Shown here one piece after another: positions 8,521 through 18,585 of a DNA stretch of 64,000 bases. Within the stretch, counting starts at the first letter, position 1. Each line of letters opens with the position of its first letter. Made by a program: the position numbers and the translations under genes. The stretch comes from Streptomyces xylophagus (lineage in GTDB: Bacteria; Actinomycetota; Actinomycetes; Streptomycetales; Streptomycetaceae): contig NZ_JNWO01000015.1 in assembly GCF_000716435.1 (NCBI RefSeq), positions 186,001 through 250,000 of the forward strand. The letters are read 5' to 3'. The notes under the pieces are model-generated. The model saw only the letters and a program-made list of their open reading frames with translations. It was not told the DNA's origin and ran no database searches.

Positions 8521-9033
8521 ATGACCGTCGCCGTCGAAACCGGGGTGTGGCAGCTCGACCAGGCCGCCTCCACCGTGGGCATCAGCCACAAGACGATGTG
8601 GGGCCTGGTCAATGTGAAGGGCACCTTCGGCACCGTCACCGGCCAGGGCGAGGTCCGGCCCGACGGGTCCGCGATCGGCACGCTGACCCTGGCCGCCGCC
8701 TCCCTGGACACCAAGAACGCCAAGCGCGACAAGCATCTGCGGTCCGCCGACCTGTTCGACGTCGAGAAGTTCCCGGAGATCACCTTCGCGGTGCGCAGCG
8801 CGGAGCTGACCGGCGACACCGTGCACGTCGTCGGTCAGCTGACCGTCCACGGCATCAGCCGCCCCCAGAACTTCACGGCCCGCCTCAAGGACGCGACCGC
8901 CGAGGCGCTCACGCTGGACGCCGAATTCACCGTGGACCGGGACCAGTTCGGCCTCGGCTGGAACCAGCTGGGCATGCTGCGCGGGCTGACCACCGTCACC
9001 ACCACGCTCCGCTTCCTGCGCAAGGCCGCCTGA
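8521..9033 (+). CDS. YceI-family lipid/isoprenoid-binding protein
   Basis: 170 aa. The ATG at 8521 is preceded by GGGAGAG; an ATG four codons upstream (8509) is the alternative. The fold signature is clear: WQLDQAASTVGISHKTMWGLVNVKGTFG at the start, SLDTKNAKRDKHLRSADLFDVEKFPEITFAV in the middle and VHVVGQLTVHGISRP in the second half. YceI proteins are lipocalin-like beta-barrels that bind long polyprenoid or amide ligands. This one lacks a signal peptide, as many actinobacterial members do. It is divergent from a MarR regulator, and the shared AAATTTGG boxes suggest joint control, a common pairing for this family. Confidence 0.9.
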   Translation: MTVAVETGVWQLDQAASTVGISHKTMWGLVNVKGTFGTVTGQGEVRPDGSAIGTLTLAAASLDTKNAKRDKHLRSADLFDVEKFPEITFAVRSAELTGDTVHVVGQLTVHGISRPQNFTARLKDATAEALTLDAEFTVDRDQFGLGWNQLGMLRGLTTVTTTLRFLRKAA

Positions 9034-9040
9034 CGCACCG

Positions 9041-10771
9041 TCAATCGGCGGGCCGCAGTTGGATGTCCGAGCTGGACAGCGTCTGCGGAGTGGCGGTGAA
9101 GGCACGCACCCGGATGCGGACCTTTTTGTGGGGCAGGGTGAACGTCCCGTTGGGCGGCCGGAGTTCGATGCTCGTCGTGCTGTGCGCGGGCAGTGTCGCC
9201 GGACCGCCCACCTGGGACCAGAACCTGCTCATGCCCTGACCCGTGGTGAGCGTGTAGTGGGGGGTGAGGGCGGTCCCGGACGAGTTGGTCACCTGGACCG
9301 TCAGCCGGGTCACGACGGTGGGCAACGCGCGCCGGACTCCGGTGAGTTTCATGGTCATCGGCGGGGCGCCCGTCGCCGCCACGGCTGCGCTCGCCAGCGC
9401 CGGCGTGACCAGCAGCACGGCCGCCGCGACCCTCGCCTGACGGCGGTGCGGACCGGACAGCAGCCGGGGACGCGGCTGCCACGCCTGGCGGAACTCGGAG
9501 AGCGGCGCGGTGACCGCCGAAGCCAGCCACAACGGGGTCATCAGCAGGTAGTAGCCGTCCTGCGAGCGGGTCGCCAGATAGAAGGCGCACCAGGGCAGGA
9601 CCGTCGCCGCCGGGCCCAACCGCCGTACGAACAGCACGAACACGGCGAGCAGTCCGGCCGCCAGCAGCATGCTCGCGTGGGAGTACCAGTCGAGCCGGTC
9701 GCTGCCGTTCGTGAAGTACAGCGAGATGTCCACCAGGCCCTGACCGTGCACCACCGCGCCCTGCGTCAGCGGCAGCGCGATGCCCGACAGCCACGTGCTC
9801 GGCTCGTGCACGATGAAGTACGTGTTGATCAGCAGCCACACGGTGACGGCGATCCCGACGATTCGCAACAGCACCAACGCGGCGTGCCTGCCGCCCAGTT
9901 CGCCGCGCCGCACCGCGTAGATCCCGGCGAGCAGGAACGGCGTGAGGAACCAGGGGAGTTGCTGCGCAGCGCAGGCCGCGCCCAGGCAGGCGGCCTGCGC
10001 GATCCCGGCGGGGCCGAGCCGGCCGCCCCTGCCGATCCGGGGCCAGCGGATCACCACCGGCACCAGCAACGCCAGGGCGAGGACCGCCGGGTAGCCCTGA
10101 CGGCCGTAGGACGGAAGCAGTCCGAGACCCAGGCACGCCATGGTGGCCGCCGACCGCCACTGCACCGGCAAGAGCCGCCACATGAGGACCGCGGCCGCGA
10201 TGAGCGCGCCGGTGGCGACTGCCGTCGCGGGGGCACCGCCGTGCCCGATCCACAGCAGGGGCGCCGTCAGCAGCGTCTCCAACGGGGGATAGCCGTACGT
10301 GTAGTCGTAGCCACCGGTCACCGTCGGGGTCAGCGCGACGCCCTGGCTCGGGTGGAAGAGCCACGGCCAGGGCTGGCCGTAGATCGGGTGCCCGGCGACC
10401 AGCTCCTTGGCGGCCTGGGTGGTGAGGACCGCCTCGTCGCCGCCGCCGTGGAACACGGACCACGCGGACAGCGCCAGCAGGACCGCCGTCACCAGCACGG
10501 CGAGATCGATCCGCGCCAGCGACCGCGCCCGGCGGACCACCAGGGCCAGCACACCGCACACCAGGATCGAGGCGTAGCAGAGCGAGACGGCCGCCGCCAC
10601 GACGAGCCGATGGCTGGCGGCCTGCGTCCACACCGGGCGGACGCCGATGAACAGACTGATGTCGGCGAGCAGGGTGAGGATGCGGTGCCACTGCGCGGGA
10701 GGTTCCGGGGCGGACACCGCCGACTGTGTCCGCCGACCGGGCGTCACCTGATGTTTTTCTGCCAAGTGCAC
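9041..10771 (-). CDS. Polytopic membrane protein of unknown function, possibly GT-C type
   Basis: 576 aa with about 10-12 hydrophobic segments between residues 30 and 440, followed by a roughly 120-residue soluble beta-rich C-terminal part (LTVQVTNSSGTALTPHYTLTTGQG). Large loops after the early membrane segments (FHGGGDEAVLTTQAAKELVAGHPIYG, GGYDYTYGYPPLETLL) recall GT-C glycosyltransferases of the GT87 kind, where an acidic residue in the first loop binds the lipid-phosphate sugar, but I cannot confirm membership. The gene is convergent with the YceI gene (7 nt gap) and stands alone. Function unknown. Confidence 0.75.
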   Translation of the reverse strand: MHLAEKHQVTPGRRTQSAVSAPEPPAQWHRILTLLADISLFIGVRPVWTQAASHRLVVAAAVSLCYASILVCGVLALVVRRARSLARIDLAVLVTAVLLALSAWSVFHGGGDEAVLTTQAAKELVAGHPIYGQPWPWLFHPSQGVALTPTVTGGYDYTYGYPPLETLLTAPLLWIGHGGAPATAVATGALIAAAVLMWRLLPVQWRSAATMACLGLGLLPSYGRQGYPAVLALALLVPVVIRWPRIGRGGRLGPAGIAQAACLGAACAAQQLPWFLTPFLLAGIYAVRRGELGGRHAALVLLRIVGIAVTVWLLINTYFIVHEPSTWLSGIALPLTQGAVVHGQGLVDISLYFTNGSDRLDWYSHASMLLAAGLLAVFVLFVRRLGPAATVLPWCAFYLATRSQDGYYLLMTPLWLASAVTAPLSEFRQAWQPRPRLLSGPHRRQARVAAAVLLVTPALASAAVAATGAPPMTMKLTGVRRALPTVVTRLTVQVTNSSGTALTPHYTLTTGQGMSRFWSQVGGPATLPAHSTTSIELRPPNGTFTLPHKKVRIRVRAFTATPQTLSSSDIQLRPAD

Positions 10772-10915
10772 AACACACGACGCTAATCCCGCCTGGTGAG
10801 CGAGGTGTCGGCAATCGAGAAGATTCCGGTGTGAGACGGGTAAGAAGGCCTCGTTGTGGCCTAAATGGGGCGAAGTCGAACGGCTTTGTTCAACTGGCCG
10901 TGGCCATCAGTTCAT

Positions 10916-13900
10916 TCAGTAAACATCGCGCACATACCGCTTCGCCGCCGCCAGTTGCTTCACATACGCGGCCGCCTCGCCCTCGTCCAGCCCGCCGTGC
11001 GCGACCGCGATGTCACGCAATGCCCGGTCCACGTCCTTCGCCATCCGCGAGGCGTCCCCGCACACATAGAAGTGGGCACCCTCCTGCAACCAGTGCCACA
11101 ACTCCGGCCCGTGCTCCCGCATCCGGTCCTGCACATACACCTTGGCGCGCTGGTCCCGGGAGAAGGCCGTGTCCAGCCGCGCCAGCGTGCCCTCGCCCAG
11201 CAACGCCGTCAGCTCCTCCTCGTAGTAGAAGTCCGTCGCGCGATGCTGCTCCCCGAAGAACAGCCAGTTCGGCGCCGGATGCCCGAGCGCCCGCCGCTCC
11301 TGAAGAAACCCGACGAACGGCGCGACCCCGGTGCCGGGTCCGACCATCACCATCGGTGTCGCGGGATCGGAGGGCGGCCGGAAGTGCGGCGAGCGCTGCA
11401 CGAACACCGGCACCTCCGTCCTCGCCTCCACATCGGCGTCCGCCAGGAACGGCGAACAAACCCCGCCGCGCGGAAGCCCGTTGAGACTCTCGTACCGCAC
11501 CACCGACACCGTCAGCGAGACGCTGTGCGGGTCGACGAGCGGGCTGGACGAGATCGAATACAGGCGCGGCTGAAGCTTCTTGAGCACCCCGGCCCATTCC
11601 TCGGCACTCGCCTTCACCGGATACTCGGCCAGCACGTCCACCGCCTGCCGCCCCCAACTCCACTGCGCCAGCCGGTCCTTGTTGTCGGGCCGCAGCAGCC
11701 TGCGCAACTCCCGGTCGTCCCGGGCACGTTCGGCCACGAACCGGAGCAGGTCCGGGGTGATCCGGGTGATGTCCAGCTGTCGGTGGAGCGCTTCGGCGAA
11801 GGCGAACTCCCCGACACCGTCCAGTTCTACGACCGCCCCGCCATCGGTGCCGGTGGCGACGAGCCATTCGTCCACCAGGGAGGGGGAGTTGACCGGCCGC
11901 ACGCCGAGGGCGTCACCGGTCTCGTACGTCAGGTCGGTGCCGCTGGTGTCGAAGGTGAACCGGCGGACTTCCTTGCCCGCGCCGGGTTTGCTGAGCAGCC
12001 GGTTGCCCACGAGACGGGCGGCGACGGGGGTGGGCTTGGGGGCGCGGGCGGGTGGCTTCGTGACCGTCTCGCTTCCGAGCGCGGTGATCACCTGGCCCAG
12101 CCAGGCGTCCGCCGACGGCTCGAAGTCCGGCTCGCAGTCCGTACGCGGCGCCAGCCGTACGCCGCCCAACTCGTCGAGCCGCGCGTCCAGTCGGCGCCCG
12201 TGCCCGCAGAAGTCGTCGTACGACGAGTCGCCCAGGGCGAGCACCGCGTACCGCACTCCGTCCAGCCGTGGCGCCTGCTCACCGGCGAGCGTGTCCCAGA
12301 AACCGGAGCCGTTGTCGGGGGCGTCGCCGTCGCCGAACGTGCTGGTGATGAAGAGGAGATCGGCATCGGCGGGGAGCGTGCCGACGTCGGCCTGGTCCAT
12401 GCCGACCAGGGTCGCCCGGTGCCCGGCCGAGCCCAGCCGCTCGGCGGTGGCCGCCGCCAACTCCTCGGCGTTTCCGGTCTGCGAGGCCCACAGGACGACG
12501 ATCTGCCGACCGGGCTGCGGCTGTTGTCGCGGTTGCTGTGGGGGAGCGGGCGTCGACCTCGAATACATTCCGGCGAGAACGCCGTTGACCCACAGCGCGT
12601 GCTCGGCACTGAAGGGCGCGTCCGGCGGGAGCGTCGGCACGCCTGGGGCGCCGGACTCGATCCCCGCGAGGAAGCCGGTCAGGTAGAGGCGTTCTTGCGC
12701 GGAGAGGACGGGAGGCGGGGCGGGGTCGAGACCGAAGGGGTTCGCGCCCGGGATCACGGCGGTCGGGACAACTGCCCTTTCCGACACCTCTGTTGAAACC
12801 GGTGCCGATGCCGGTGCCGCGCTCGCCACCTTCGCCAACGACACCGCGCACACCTTGAACTCCGGCTGGAACGACACCGGATCCACCGCGTCGCTCGTCA
12901 CCGCGTTGACGCTCAGATACTCGCCGAAGAGATCGTTCCAGTGGAACGGAGCGAAACAGCCCCCCGGCCGCACCCGGTCGGTCACCACGGCCGGCAGCAC
13001 CGCCCGCCCCCGACGCGACGCGACCTCCACCGAGTCGCCCTCGGCGATCCCCAACTCCCGTGCGTCCTGCGGATGCAGCTCCACGAAGGGACCGGGGTTG
13101 AGCTTGTTGAGCTTGGCCACCTTGCCCGTCTTCGTCAGCGTGTGCCACTGGTGCTGAAGCCGCCCGGTGTTCAGCACGAACGGGTAGTCGTCGTCGGGCA
13201 GTTCGGCGGCCGGCATGTGCGGCCGAGCGTGAAAGGCGGCCCGTCCACTGGCAGTTGGAAACCGTAGCTCACCTTCCCCCACATACCGAATGGGATTGCG
13301 GTCCGGCCCGTCCTCCGCCGCAGGCCACTGCACCGGCGTGGACCGCAGCCGCTCGTAGGTCACCCCGCGCAGATCCCAGCCGGTCACCGGGTTCCAGAAC
13401 TGCCGTATCTCCTCGAAGACCTGCTCCGCGCTGTCGTAGGAGAAGCCCTTCTCGTACCCCATGGCGCACGCGACGGCCGCGATGAGGCGCCAGTCGGGCA
13501 TCGCCTCGCCGGGCGGGTCGACGACGGGGCGGGCGAGGGTGAGGGTGCGTTCGCTGTTGATGAGGACGCCCTCGGACTCGGTCCACATCGCGCCGGGGAG
13601 GACGACGTCGGCGTAGGCGTTGGTCTCGGTGTCGGTGAAGACGTCCTGGGTGACGACGAACTCGGCTGCTTCCAGGCCCTCGATGACGGTGCGTCGGTTG
13701 GCGACGGAGGCGACGGGGTTGGTGCAGATGATCCAGCAGGCCTTGATGTCGCCGTCGGCCATCTTCTGGAACATCTCGACCGTGCCCCGGCCGACGCCGT
13801 CCGCGCGGATCGTGCCCGGCGGCAGACCCCACAACTCCTCGGTGAACTCCCGTTCCGCGCCGACCAGTACGGACCGCTGGCCCGGCAACCCCGGTCCCAT

Positions 13901-14959
13901 GTAGCCCATTTCACGGCCGCCCATCGCGTTCGGCTGGCCGGTGAGGGAGAACGGCCCGCTGCCGGGGCGGCAGATGGCCCCGGTCGCGAGATGCAGGTTG
14001 ATCAGGGCGTTGGTGTTCCAGGTGCCGTGCGTGGACTGGTTGAGCCCCATCGTCCAGCAGCTCATCCACTCGCCCGCCTCGCCGATCAGCCGGGCCGCCG
14101 TACGGATGTCGTCCTCGGTGAGGCCCGTGAGGGCGGCGACCGCGTCCGGCGCGTAGTCCGCGAGGAAGTCGGGCAGCGCCTCCCAGCCCTCGGTGTGCGC
14201 GGTGATGAACTCCGGGTCGGTGTGCCCGTTCTCGTGCAGCAGCCTCAACAGGCCGTTGAGCAGGGCGAGATCGGTGCCCGGTGCGATCTGGAGGAACAGG
14301 TCCGCCTTCGCCGCCGTGGCGGTCCGGCGCGGGTCGACGACGATCAACTTGGCGCCCGCCTTGACCCGTTCCATCATCCGCAGGAAGAGGATCGGATGGC
14401 AGTCGGCCATGTTCGAGCCGATGACGAGGAACACGTCGGCCCGCTCGAAGTCCTCGTACGACCCCGGCGGCCCGTCCGCGCCCAGCGACGACTTGTAACC
14501 GGCGCCCGCACTGGCCATGCACAGCCGGGAGTTGGACTCGATCTGGTTCGTCCGGACGAACCCCTTGGCCAGCTTGTTCGCCAAGTACTGCGCCTCCAGG
14601 CTCATTTGCCCGGAGACATAGAGGGCGACCGCGTCCGGCCCGTGCTCGTCGACGATCTGCCGCAGGCGCCGCGCGGTCTCGGCGATCGCGTCGGCCACGG
14701 GCGTCGGCACCGGCTCCTCGCCGCGCTCGCCCCGCACGAGCGCCCCGGTCAGCCGGCCCGGTGCGGCGAGCATCTCGGCCGTGGTCGCGCCCTTGGTGCA
14801 GAGCCGGCCCGCGTTCGCCGGGTGCGCCTTGTCGCCGGACGCCTTGAGGACCGTACGCCTGCCCTCGGGACCCGCGCCGACGTCGAGCAGCATGCCGCAG
14901 CCCACACCGCAGTACGAGCAGACCGTCCGTACCTGCTGCGTCTGGAGGCTCGTCGTCAT
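10916..14959 (-). CDS. Assimilatory nitrate reductase fused to a CysJ-like flavoprotein reductase
   Basis: 1347 aa. Residues 1-720 form a molybdopterin oxidoreductase of the NasA/NapA group: the N-terminal [10 protein letters not shown]...LCTKG motif binds a 4Fe-4S cluster, followed by [35 protein letters not shown] and a C-terminal cofactor-binding domain ([17 protein letters not shown]). Residues from about 818 form a flavodoxin domain ([25 protein letters not shown]). Residues 990-1347 are FAD/NADPH ferredoxin-reductase-like, ending in [17 protein letters not shown] and RYVRDVY as in sulfite reductase CysJ. One polypeptide could thus carry electrons from NADPH through FAD and FMN to the Fe-S/Mo site and reduce nitrate to nitrite in the cytoplasm. 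No nitrite reductase gene is adjacent. Confidence 0.93.
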   Translation of the reverse strand: MTTSLQTQQVRTVCSYCGVGCGMLLDVGAGPEGRRTVLKASGDKAHPANAGRLCTKGATTAEMLAAPGRLTGALVRGERGEEPVPTPVADAIAETARRLRQIVDEHGPDAVALYVSGQMSLEAQYLANKLAKGFVRTNQIESNSRLCMASAGAGYKSSLGADGPPGSYEDFERADVFLVIGSNMADCHPILFLRMMERVKAGAKLIVVDPRRTATAAKADLFLQIAPGTDLALLNGLLRLLHENGHTDPEFITAHTEGWEALPDFLADYAPDAVAALTGLTEDDIRTAARLIGEAGEWMSCWTMGLNQSTHGTWNTNALINLHLATGAICRPGSGPFSLTGQPNAMGGREMGYMGPGLPGQRSVLVGAEREFTEELWGLPPGTIRADGVGRGTVEMFQKMADGDIKACWIICTNPVASVANRRTVIEGLEAAEFVVTQDVFTDTETNAYADVVLPGAMWTESEGVLINSERTLTLARPVVDPPGEAMPDWRLIAAVACAMGYEKGFSYDSAEQVFEEIRQFWNPVTGWDLRGVTYERLRSTPVQWPAAEDGPDRNPIRYVGEGELRFPTASGRAAFHARPHMPAAELPDDDYPFVLNTGRLQHQWHTLTKTGKVAKLNKLNPGPFVELHPQDARELGIAEGDSVEVASRRGRAVLPAVVTDRVRPGGCFAPFHWNDLFGEYLSVNAVTSDAVDPVSFQPEFKVCAVSLAKVASAAPASAPVSTEVSERAVVPTAVIPGANPFGLDPAPPPVLSAQERLYLTGFLAGIESGAPGVPTLPPDAPFSAEHALWVNGVLAGMYSRSTPAPPQQPRQQPQPGRQIVVLWASQTGNAEELAAATAERLGSAGHRATLVGMDQADVGTLPADADLLFITSTFGDGDAPDNGSGFWDTLAGEQAPRLDGVRYAVLALGDSSYDDFCGHGRRLDARLDELGGVRLAPRTDCEPDFEPSADAWLGQVITALGSETVTKPPARAPKPTPVAARLVGNRLLSKPGAGKEVRRFTFDTSGTDLTYETGDALGVRPVNSPSLVDEWLVATGTDGGAVVELDGVGEFAFAEALHRQLDITRITPDLLRFVAERARDDRELRRLLRPDNKDRLAQWSWGRQAVDVLAEYPVKASAEEWAGVLKKLQPRLYSISSSPLVDPHSVSLTVSVVRYESLNGLPRGGVCSPFLADADVEARTEVPVFVQRSPHFRPPSDPATPMVMVGPGTGVAPFVGFLQERRALGHPAPNWLFFGEQHRATDFYYEEELTALLGEGTLARLDTAFSRDQRAKVYVQDRMREHGPELWHWLQEGAHFYVCGDASRMAKDVDRALRDIAVAHGGLDEGEAAAYVKQLAAAKRYVRDVY

Positions 14960-15157
14960 GCCGTAGACCGTACGAATTGCCCGTTACGCCGATGTCACGC
15001 GGCTCGATCATCAGGGGTTACGCCCGTTGCACAACGGGTCGGGGGTCGGTGTGAGATGTGCCCGATCTTGTCGCGGAGTGTGTCGCTGTTGGGCCGAACG
15101 GGTGACAGTGCGCAACAATTGCCGGATGCAGACTGCCAGTGCGACCCAGGACGGAGC

Positions 15158-15553
15158 ATGCCGGTGAACAGCCACGATGTCACCGACGAACAGTGGGAAG
15201 GGCTCGCCCAGGTAGTGCCGCTGCGAGGCCGGGACGCCTGGCCGTCGGCCGTGGGCCACCGTTCCCTGCCCGAGGCCCAGACCGAACCGCGCCGCCGGTT
15301 CGTCGTCCTCCGCGTGAACGTGTTCGGGGACGCCCGCGAGGTCGCCGAGACCCTGATGGCGGGCATACCGGTGCTTCTCGACCTCACGGGCGCGGAGACG
15401 GAGGTCGCCAAGCGGGTGCTGGACTTCAGCACGGGCGTCGTCTTCGGCCTGGCGAGCGGAATGACCCGCGTCGACCGGAACGTGTTCCTGCTCACACCGC
15501 CGGGGACGGAAGTGCGCGGGCTGATGGAGGGCGCGGGGGTTCCGGGCGTGTGA
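15158..15553 (+). CDS. sepF: SepF-like cell division protein
   Basis: 131 aa. The ATG at 15158 follows a GGACGGAGC ribosome site; a GTG two codons later is also possible. The core RRRFVVLRVNVFGDAREVAETLMAGIPVLLDLTGAE...AKRVLDFSTGVVFGLASGMTRVDRNVFLLTPPG matches the C-terminal domain of SepF, which polymerises and tethers FtsZ. The N-terminal membrane-targeting helix and long linker of canonical SepF are not evident, so this is one of the short extra SepF paralogues of Streptomyces (SflA/SflB-like) rather than the essential copy in the division cluster. It is a single-gene unit. Confidence 0.85.
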   Translation: MPVNSHDVTDEQWEGLAQVVPLRGRDAWPSAVGHRSLPEAQTEPRRRFVVLRVNVFGDAREVAETLMAGIPVLLDLTGAETEVAKRVLDFSTGVVFGLASGMTRVDRNVFLLTPPGTEVRGLMEGAGVPGV

Positions 15554-15645
15554 GCCTCACGGGAGTGGTGAGGTCGATCCCCCGATCGTAGGAAGGTCCC
15601 CGGGACGGAACGGTTCGCCTCCCGGCGGAGGCCTACGGTCCGGAT

Positions 15646-16983
15646 ATGGCCGTGTCGTCACAGTCGCCCCAGTCGTCCGAGTCCGCCCCGTCGTCGGAGT
15701 ACCCCCGGTCGTCCGAGTTCTCTCGGCCGCCCGAGTCCGTGCCGCCGCAAGGCCGGTCGCCGGAAGCCGCCTCGCCCCGGGCCCGGCCCTCGCCGGAGCC
15801 GTCGGCCGGCGCCGCCCCGTTGTCGTCGAACGCCCCCGCGCCGGGGAGCCCCGGCCGCACCGACGCGCACCCCGACCGACCGCACCTCACCGAGCTGCGC
15901 CTGTCGGCGTTCGCCACGCACCGGGGTGCCGGGTTCCCGCTCGGGCCGCTCACCCTCTTCGCCGGGCCCAGCGGATGCGGCAAGACCAGCGCGCTGCGGG
16001 CGTACGAGGCCCTCGCGCGGCTCGGCGGCGGGGGCGAGGTGGGGGAGGTGTTCCCGGACCCGGTCGCCTGTGTCCCGGAGCGGGCCCGGCCCGACGCCCA
16101 GCGCCGGCGCGGGTTCCGTATCGGCTGTACGGCGGACGGGCCCGAGGGTCCGGTACGGCTCGACGTCGCCGTCCAGGCCGAGCCTGAACTGCGCATCGTG
16201 GGCGAGCGGTTGACCTCGGGCGGGCTCGTCCTCCTGGAGACCGCGCTGCGCGACCCCTCACGCCGTTCGGTACAGGCCGCCTGGCATACGGCGGGTTCGT
16301 CGCCGGTCACCCGCGCACCGCTGCCGGACGACCGGCTCGGCACCGCCCTGCTGCCGTTGCGCGTGGCCGGCAAGACGGACGGACAGCGCCAAGTCCTCGC
16401 CGCCGCCGAGCAGATGGTGGTCGCCCTGCGCTCCGTCTTCGCCTGTGATCCGGCGCCCGAGCGGATGCGCGCGGCCGTGCCGATCGGCGACGGTCGGCTG
16501 CTGCGGGACTGCGGCAACCTCGCCGACGTGCTGTGGCGCACCCGGAGCGAGTGCGGACGACGGCACGGGCAACTCGTCACGGCGGTGCGCACCGGGTGCG
16601 CCGGACCCGTCGTGGACGTGCTCGCGGAACCACTGCCCGACGGCATGCTCCGCGCGGTGCTCGACCGGGGCGACGGCCCGCGCACCGGCTTCGAACGCCT
16701 CGGCGACGGCGAACTCCGGTACGCGGCACTGGCGTTGGTGCTCCTCACCGGCCCCGGCGTCCTGGAGGTCGACCCGCCGGGCGAGGTCCCGGCGGCGATG
16801 CAGACGCTCACGGTGCTCGCCGACGGCCTGGACCGCGCGATCGACGTACGGCAACGGGCCGAACTGCTGCGGCTCGCCGCGCGGATGTGCGAGCGCGGGC
16901 ACATCCGGGTGGTCGGCGCGGTGAGCGACGCGTCCTGGGTCGCCGGGGTCGAGGGTGTCACAGTGGTACACCTGGAGCCGTGA
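15646..16983 (+). CDS. AAA-type ATP-binding protein with disordered N-terminus
   Basis: 445 aa. Residues 1-85 are low complexity (Ser/Pro/Gly/Glu). A Walker A motif GPSGCGKTS occurs near residue 108, after HLTELRLSAFATHRGAGFPLGPLTLFAG, which is how RecF/SMC-like and AAA15/AAA21 ATPases begin. The motif ERLGDGELRYAALALVLLTGP resembles an ABC signature; the following LEVDPPG stands where Walker B is expected but lacks the usual LLDEP acids. It overlaps the downstream MazG-like gene by 4 nt, so the two are co-translated. Role unknown; a nucleotide-related housekeeping or stress role is only suggested by the partner. Confidence 0.75.
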   Translation: MAVSSQSPQSSESAPSSEYPRSSEFSRPPESVPPQGRSPEAASPRARPSPEPSAGAAPLSSNAPAPGSPGRTDAHPDRPHLTELRLSAFATHRGAGFPLGPLTLFAGPSGCGKTSALRAYEALARLGGGGEVGEVFPDPVACVPERARPDAQRRRGFRIGCTADGPEGPVRLDVAVQAEPELRIVGERLTSGGLVLLETALRDPSRRSVQAAWHTAGSSPVTRAPLPDDRLGTALLPLRVAGKTDGQRQVLAAAEQMVVALRSVFACDPAPERMRAAVPIGDGRLLRDCGNLADVLWRTRSECGRRHGQLVTAVRTGCAGPVVDVLAEPLPDGMLRAVLDRGDGPRTGFERLGDGELRYAALALVLLTGPGVLEVDPPGEVPAAMQTLTVLADGLDRAIDVRQRAELLRLAARMCERGHIRVVGAVSDASWVAGVEGVTVVHLEP

Positions 16984-17306
16984 CAGAACATCTCGACGTG
17001 GCGAAACTGCAGCGCAGACTGGCCGAGTTCGCGGCCGCGCGGAACTGGCAGCCGTACCACACCCCCAAGAACCTCGTCGCCGCGCTGAGCGTGGAGGCCT
17101 CCGAACTGGTCGAGATCTTCCAGTGGTTGACCCCGGAGGAGTCGACGCGGGTCATGGACGACCCGGACAGCGCGCACCGGGTGACGGACGAAGTCGCCGA
17201 TGTGCTCGCGTACTTGCTCCAACTGTGCGAGGTGCTCGGCATCGATCCGCTCGCCGCGCTCGACGCGAAGATCGACCGGAACGAGGTCAGGTTCCCGCGG
17301 CCGTAA
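16980..17306 (+). CDS. MazG-like nucleotide pyrophosphohydrolase
   Basis: 108 aa. It starts at the GTG overlapping the ATPase stop (GTGA, 16980-16983). It shows the all-alpha NTP-pyrophosphatase metal motif as EASELVEIFQW (ExxE) followed by DEVADVLAYLL (ExxD), with length and spacing typical of single-domain MazG/dCTPase-like enzymes. These hydrolyse nucleoside triphosphates, often non-canonical ones, to monophosphate and pyrophosphate. The two-gene unit with the ATP-binding protein is the only contextual clue. Confidence 0.88.
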   Translation: MTEHLDVAKLQRRLAEFAAARNWQPYHTPKNLVAALSVEASELVEIFQWLTPEESTRVMDDPDSAHRVTDEVADVLAYLLQLCEVLGIDPLAALDAKIDRNEVRFPRP

Positions 17307-17497
17307 TGGTCAAGTTGGGGGAGTCTGCGCGTCCATTTTCACTCTCCGGAGTCATTCATCTGTCCGCAACCGATTTGTTGTCCACAGATTTCCGCCTTCC
17401 TCTGGCTTTTCGTCTCAGGCACTCTCACTCTGGGTAGTGGACAAGGGAGTTCGGGCGGACGTGCGAACAGCACGTCGGGATATGACGGGGGCAGCGC

Positions 17498-17971
17498 ATG
17501 GACGCGATGCGGCTCATCGTGACGAGCAGGCGCGCCCTGGCCGGAAGCGGCGACGTGCCGGAGACCATGACGGAGGTGTGGCAGGCGCAGGCCCTCGCCC
17601 AGGCGATAGGCAGCCGCCTCGCGGTCTTCGGTCCACCCGAACTGCGGGGCGAGGCACTGGGGTTGACCGAGCTGGCGGGCCGGGGCTGCGGAGTGCTCGA
17701 CACCCCGGTGCTGGCCATCGAGGACTTACGCGCGGCCCAGCTCACCGAGTTGGGCGACGCCCGCCTCGCCCTGCTGTGTCTGGGCGGTCTGCTCGGCGAG
17801 GTCGGCATCGCCCTCGTCGGCATCGCCTGCGCGGCGGACGACGAGGGCACGTACTGGCAGTGCATGGAGGCGATCGACGCGGCGGACGAGTCCCGGGACC
17901 GGGTCCTGGAGATGCTCCGAAGACTGGCGGACCGGGAACAGACGGCGATACCGGAGCGGGAGGCGGGGTGA
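17498..17971 (+). CDS. Conserved Streptomyces protein of unknown function (DUF6099-like)
   Basis: 157 aa, mostly alpha-helical and Ala/Leu-rich, soluble, without a signal peptide. It starts at ATG 17498 (MDAMRLIVTSRRALAGSG). From memory it resembles short Streptomyces proteins grouped as DUF6099; no catalytic motif is visible. It contains WQAQALAQAIGSRLAVFGPPELRGEA and a hydrophobic helix LLGEVGIALVGIACAADDEG. The gene stands alone with 190-nt gaps on both sides. No function can be assigned. Confidence 0.7.
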   Translation: MDAMRLIVTSRRALAGSGDVPETMTEVWQAQALAQAIGSRLAVFGPPELRGEALGLTELAGRGCGVLDTPVLAIEDLRAAQLTELGDARLALLCLGGLLGEVGIALVGIACAADDEGTYWQCMEAIDAADESRDRVLEMLRRLADREQTAIPEREAG

Positions 17972-18060
17972 CGGTGCGGGGAGTTGCGACCAGGTCGCCG
18001 CGTTCGGGTGGGGCGATCGGCGTGACGGTTGCGGTTCGGGGGCCTGCGCGACGCCGTCGT

Positions 18061-18098
18061 GGCTGGTCACGCAGTTCCCCGCGCCCCTTTGGAGGCGC
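18061..18098. repeat. Dispersed Streptomyces REP-like palindrome, second copy
   Basis: It begins GGCTGGTCACGCAGTTCCCC and continues through GCGCCCCTTTGG to GAGGCGC, in the orientation opposite to the copy at 3365-3402. The GCGCC-CCTTTGG-AGGCGC part is an imperfect hairpin. It lies between two convergent genes, the usual location for this element, and may act in transcription termination. Confidence 0.7.
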
Positions 18099-18162
18099 TT
18101 CACGCGGCCCGTGTTGTCGGCATCGGGTCTGCTCCGTGCACCGGTCCGCCGCAGTGTGCGGG

Positions 18163-18339
18163 TCAGGCGGTTGCCGCGCCCTCCTCGGCGGACGCCGACC
18201 CCTGGCTTCCGGTCGACTGCAGATCCGCGTCCAGGGCGGACAGATCCGCGTTCAGTGACGCCATCAGCTCCTCCATCTGCTGCAACAACCCCTTCGGTTG
18301 TGCAGGCCCGCCCTGCTGCGGCACGGCTTCTTCGGACAT
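18163..18339 (-). CDS. Small acidic protein of unknown function
   Basis: 58 aa. The ATG at 18339 has an excellent ribosome site on the minus strand (GAGGAGG, 18345-18351), the main reason to call it. The sequence begins MSEEAVPQQGGPAQPKG, continues in an amphipathic helix LLQQMEELMASLNADLSALDADL and ends in a Ser/Gly/Ala/Glu tail. There is no Cys, so it is not an obvious lanthipeptide or sactipeptide precursor, and no modification enzyme is adjacent. It may be a small helical regulator or structural protein. Function unknown. Confidence 0.55.
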   Translation of the reverse strand: MSEEAVPQQGGPAQPKGLLQQMEELMASLNADLSALDADLQSTGSQGSASAEEGAATA

Positions 18340-18585
18340 GACGGCCTCCTCGGCCCGTGGCCCCTCCGGGGGAGGAGGCCGATGCGGGTGACGCCCCGAC
18401 GTCGCCTCGCCGGTGCGGGAATCCGGGCGGTCCGGCTCCGCCCGAGCCAACGATCATCAACGGGGCCGGTCACTGGCACGGGCAGTCCCCATGCGCACGG
18501 TTGACGCAATTTCACCCGACCGGGGACGAGAGGGGCCGGAGGGACCGGTGGGGTTGACCGGCACCCGGGCGTGCAGGATGGAGGC

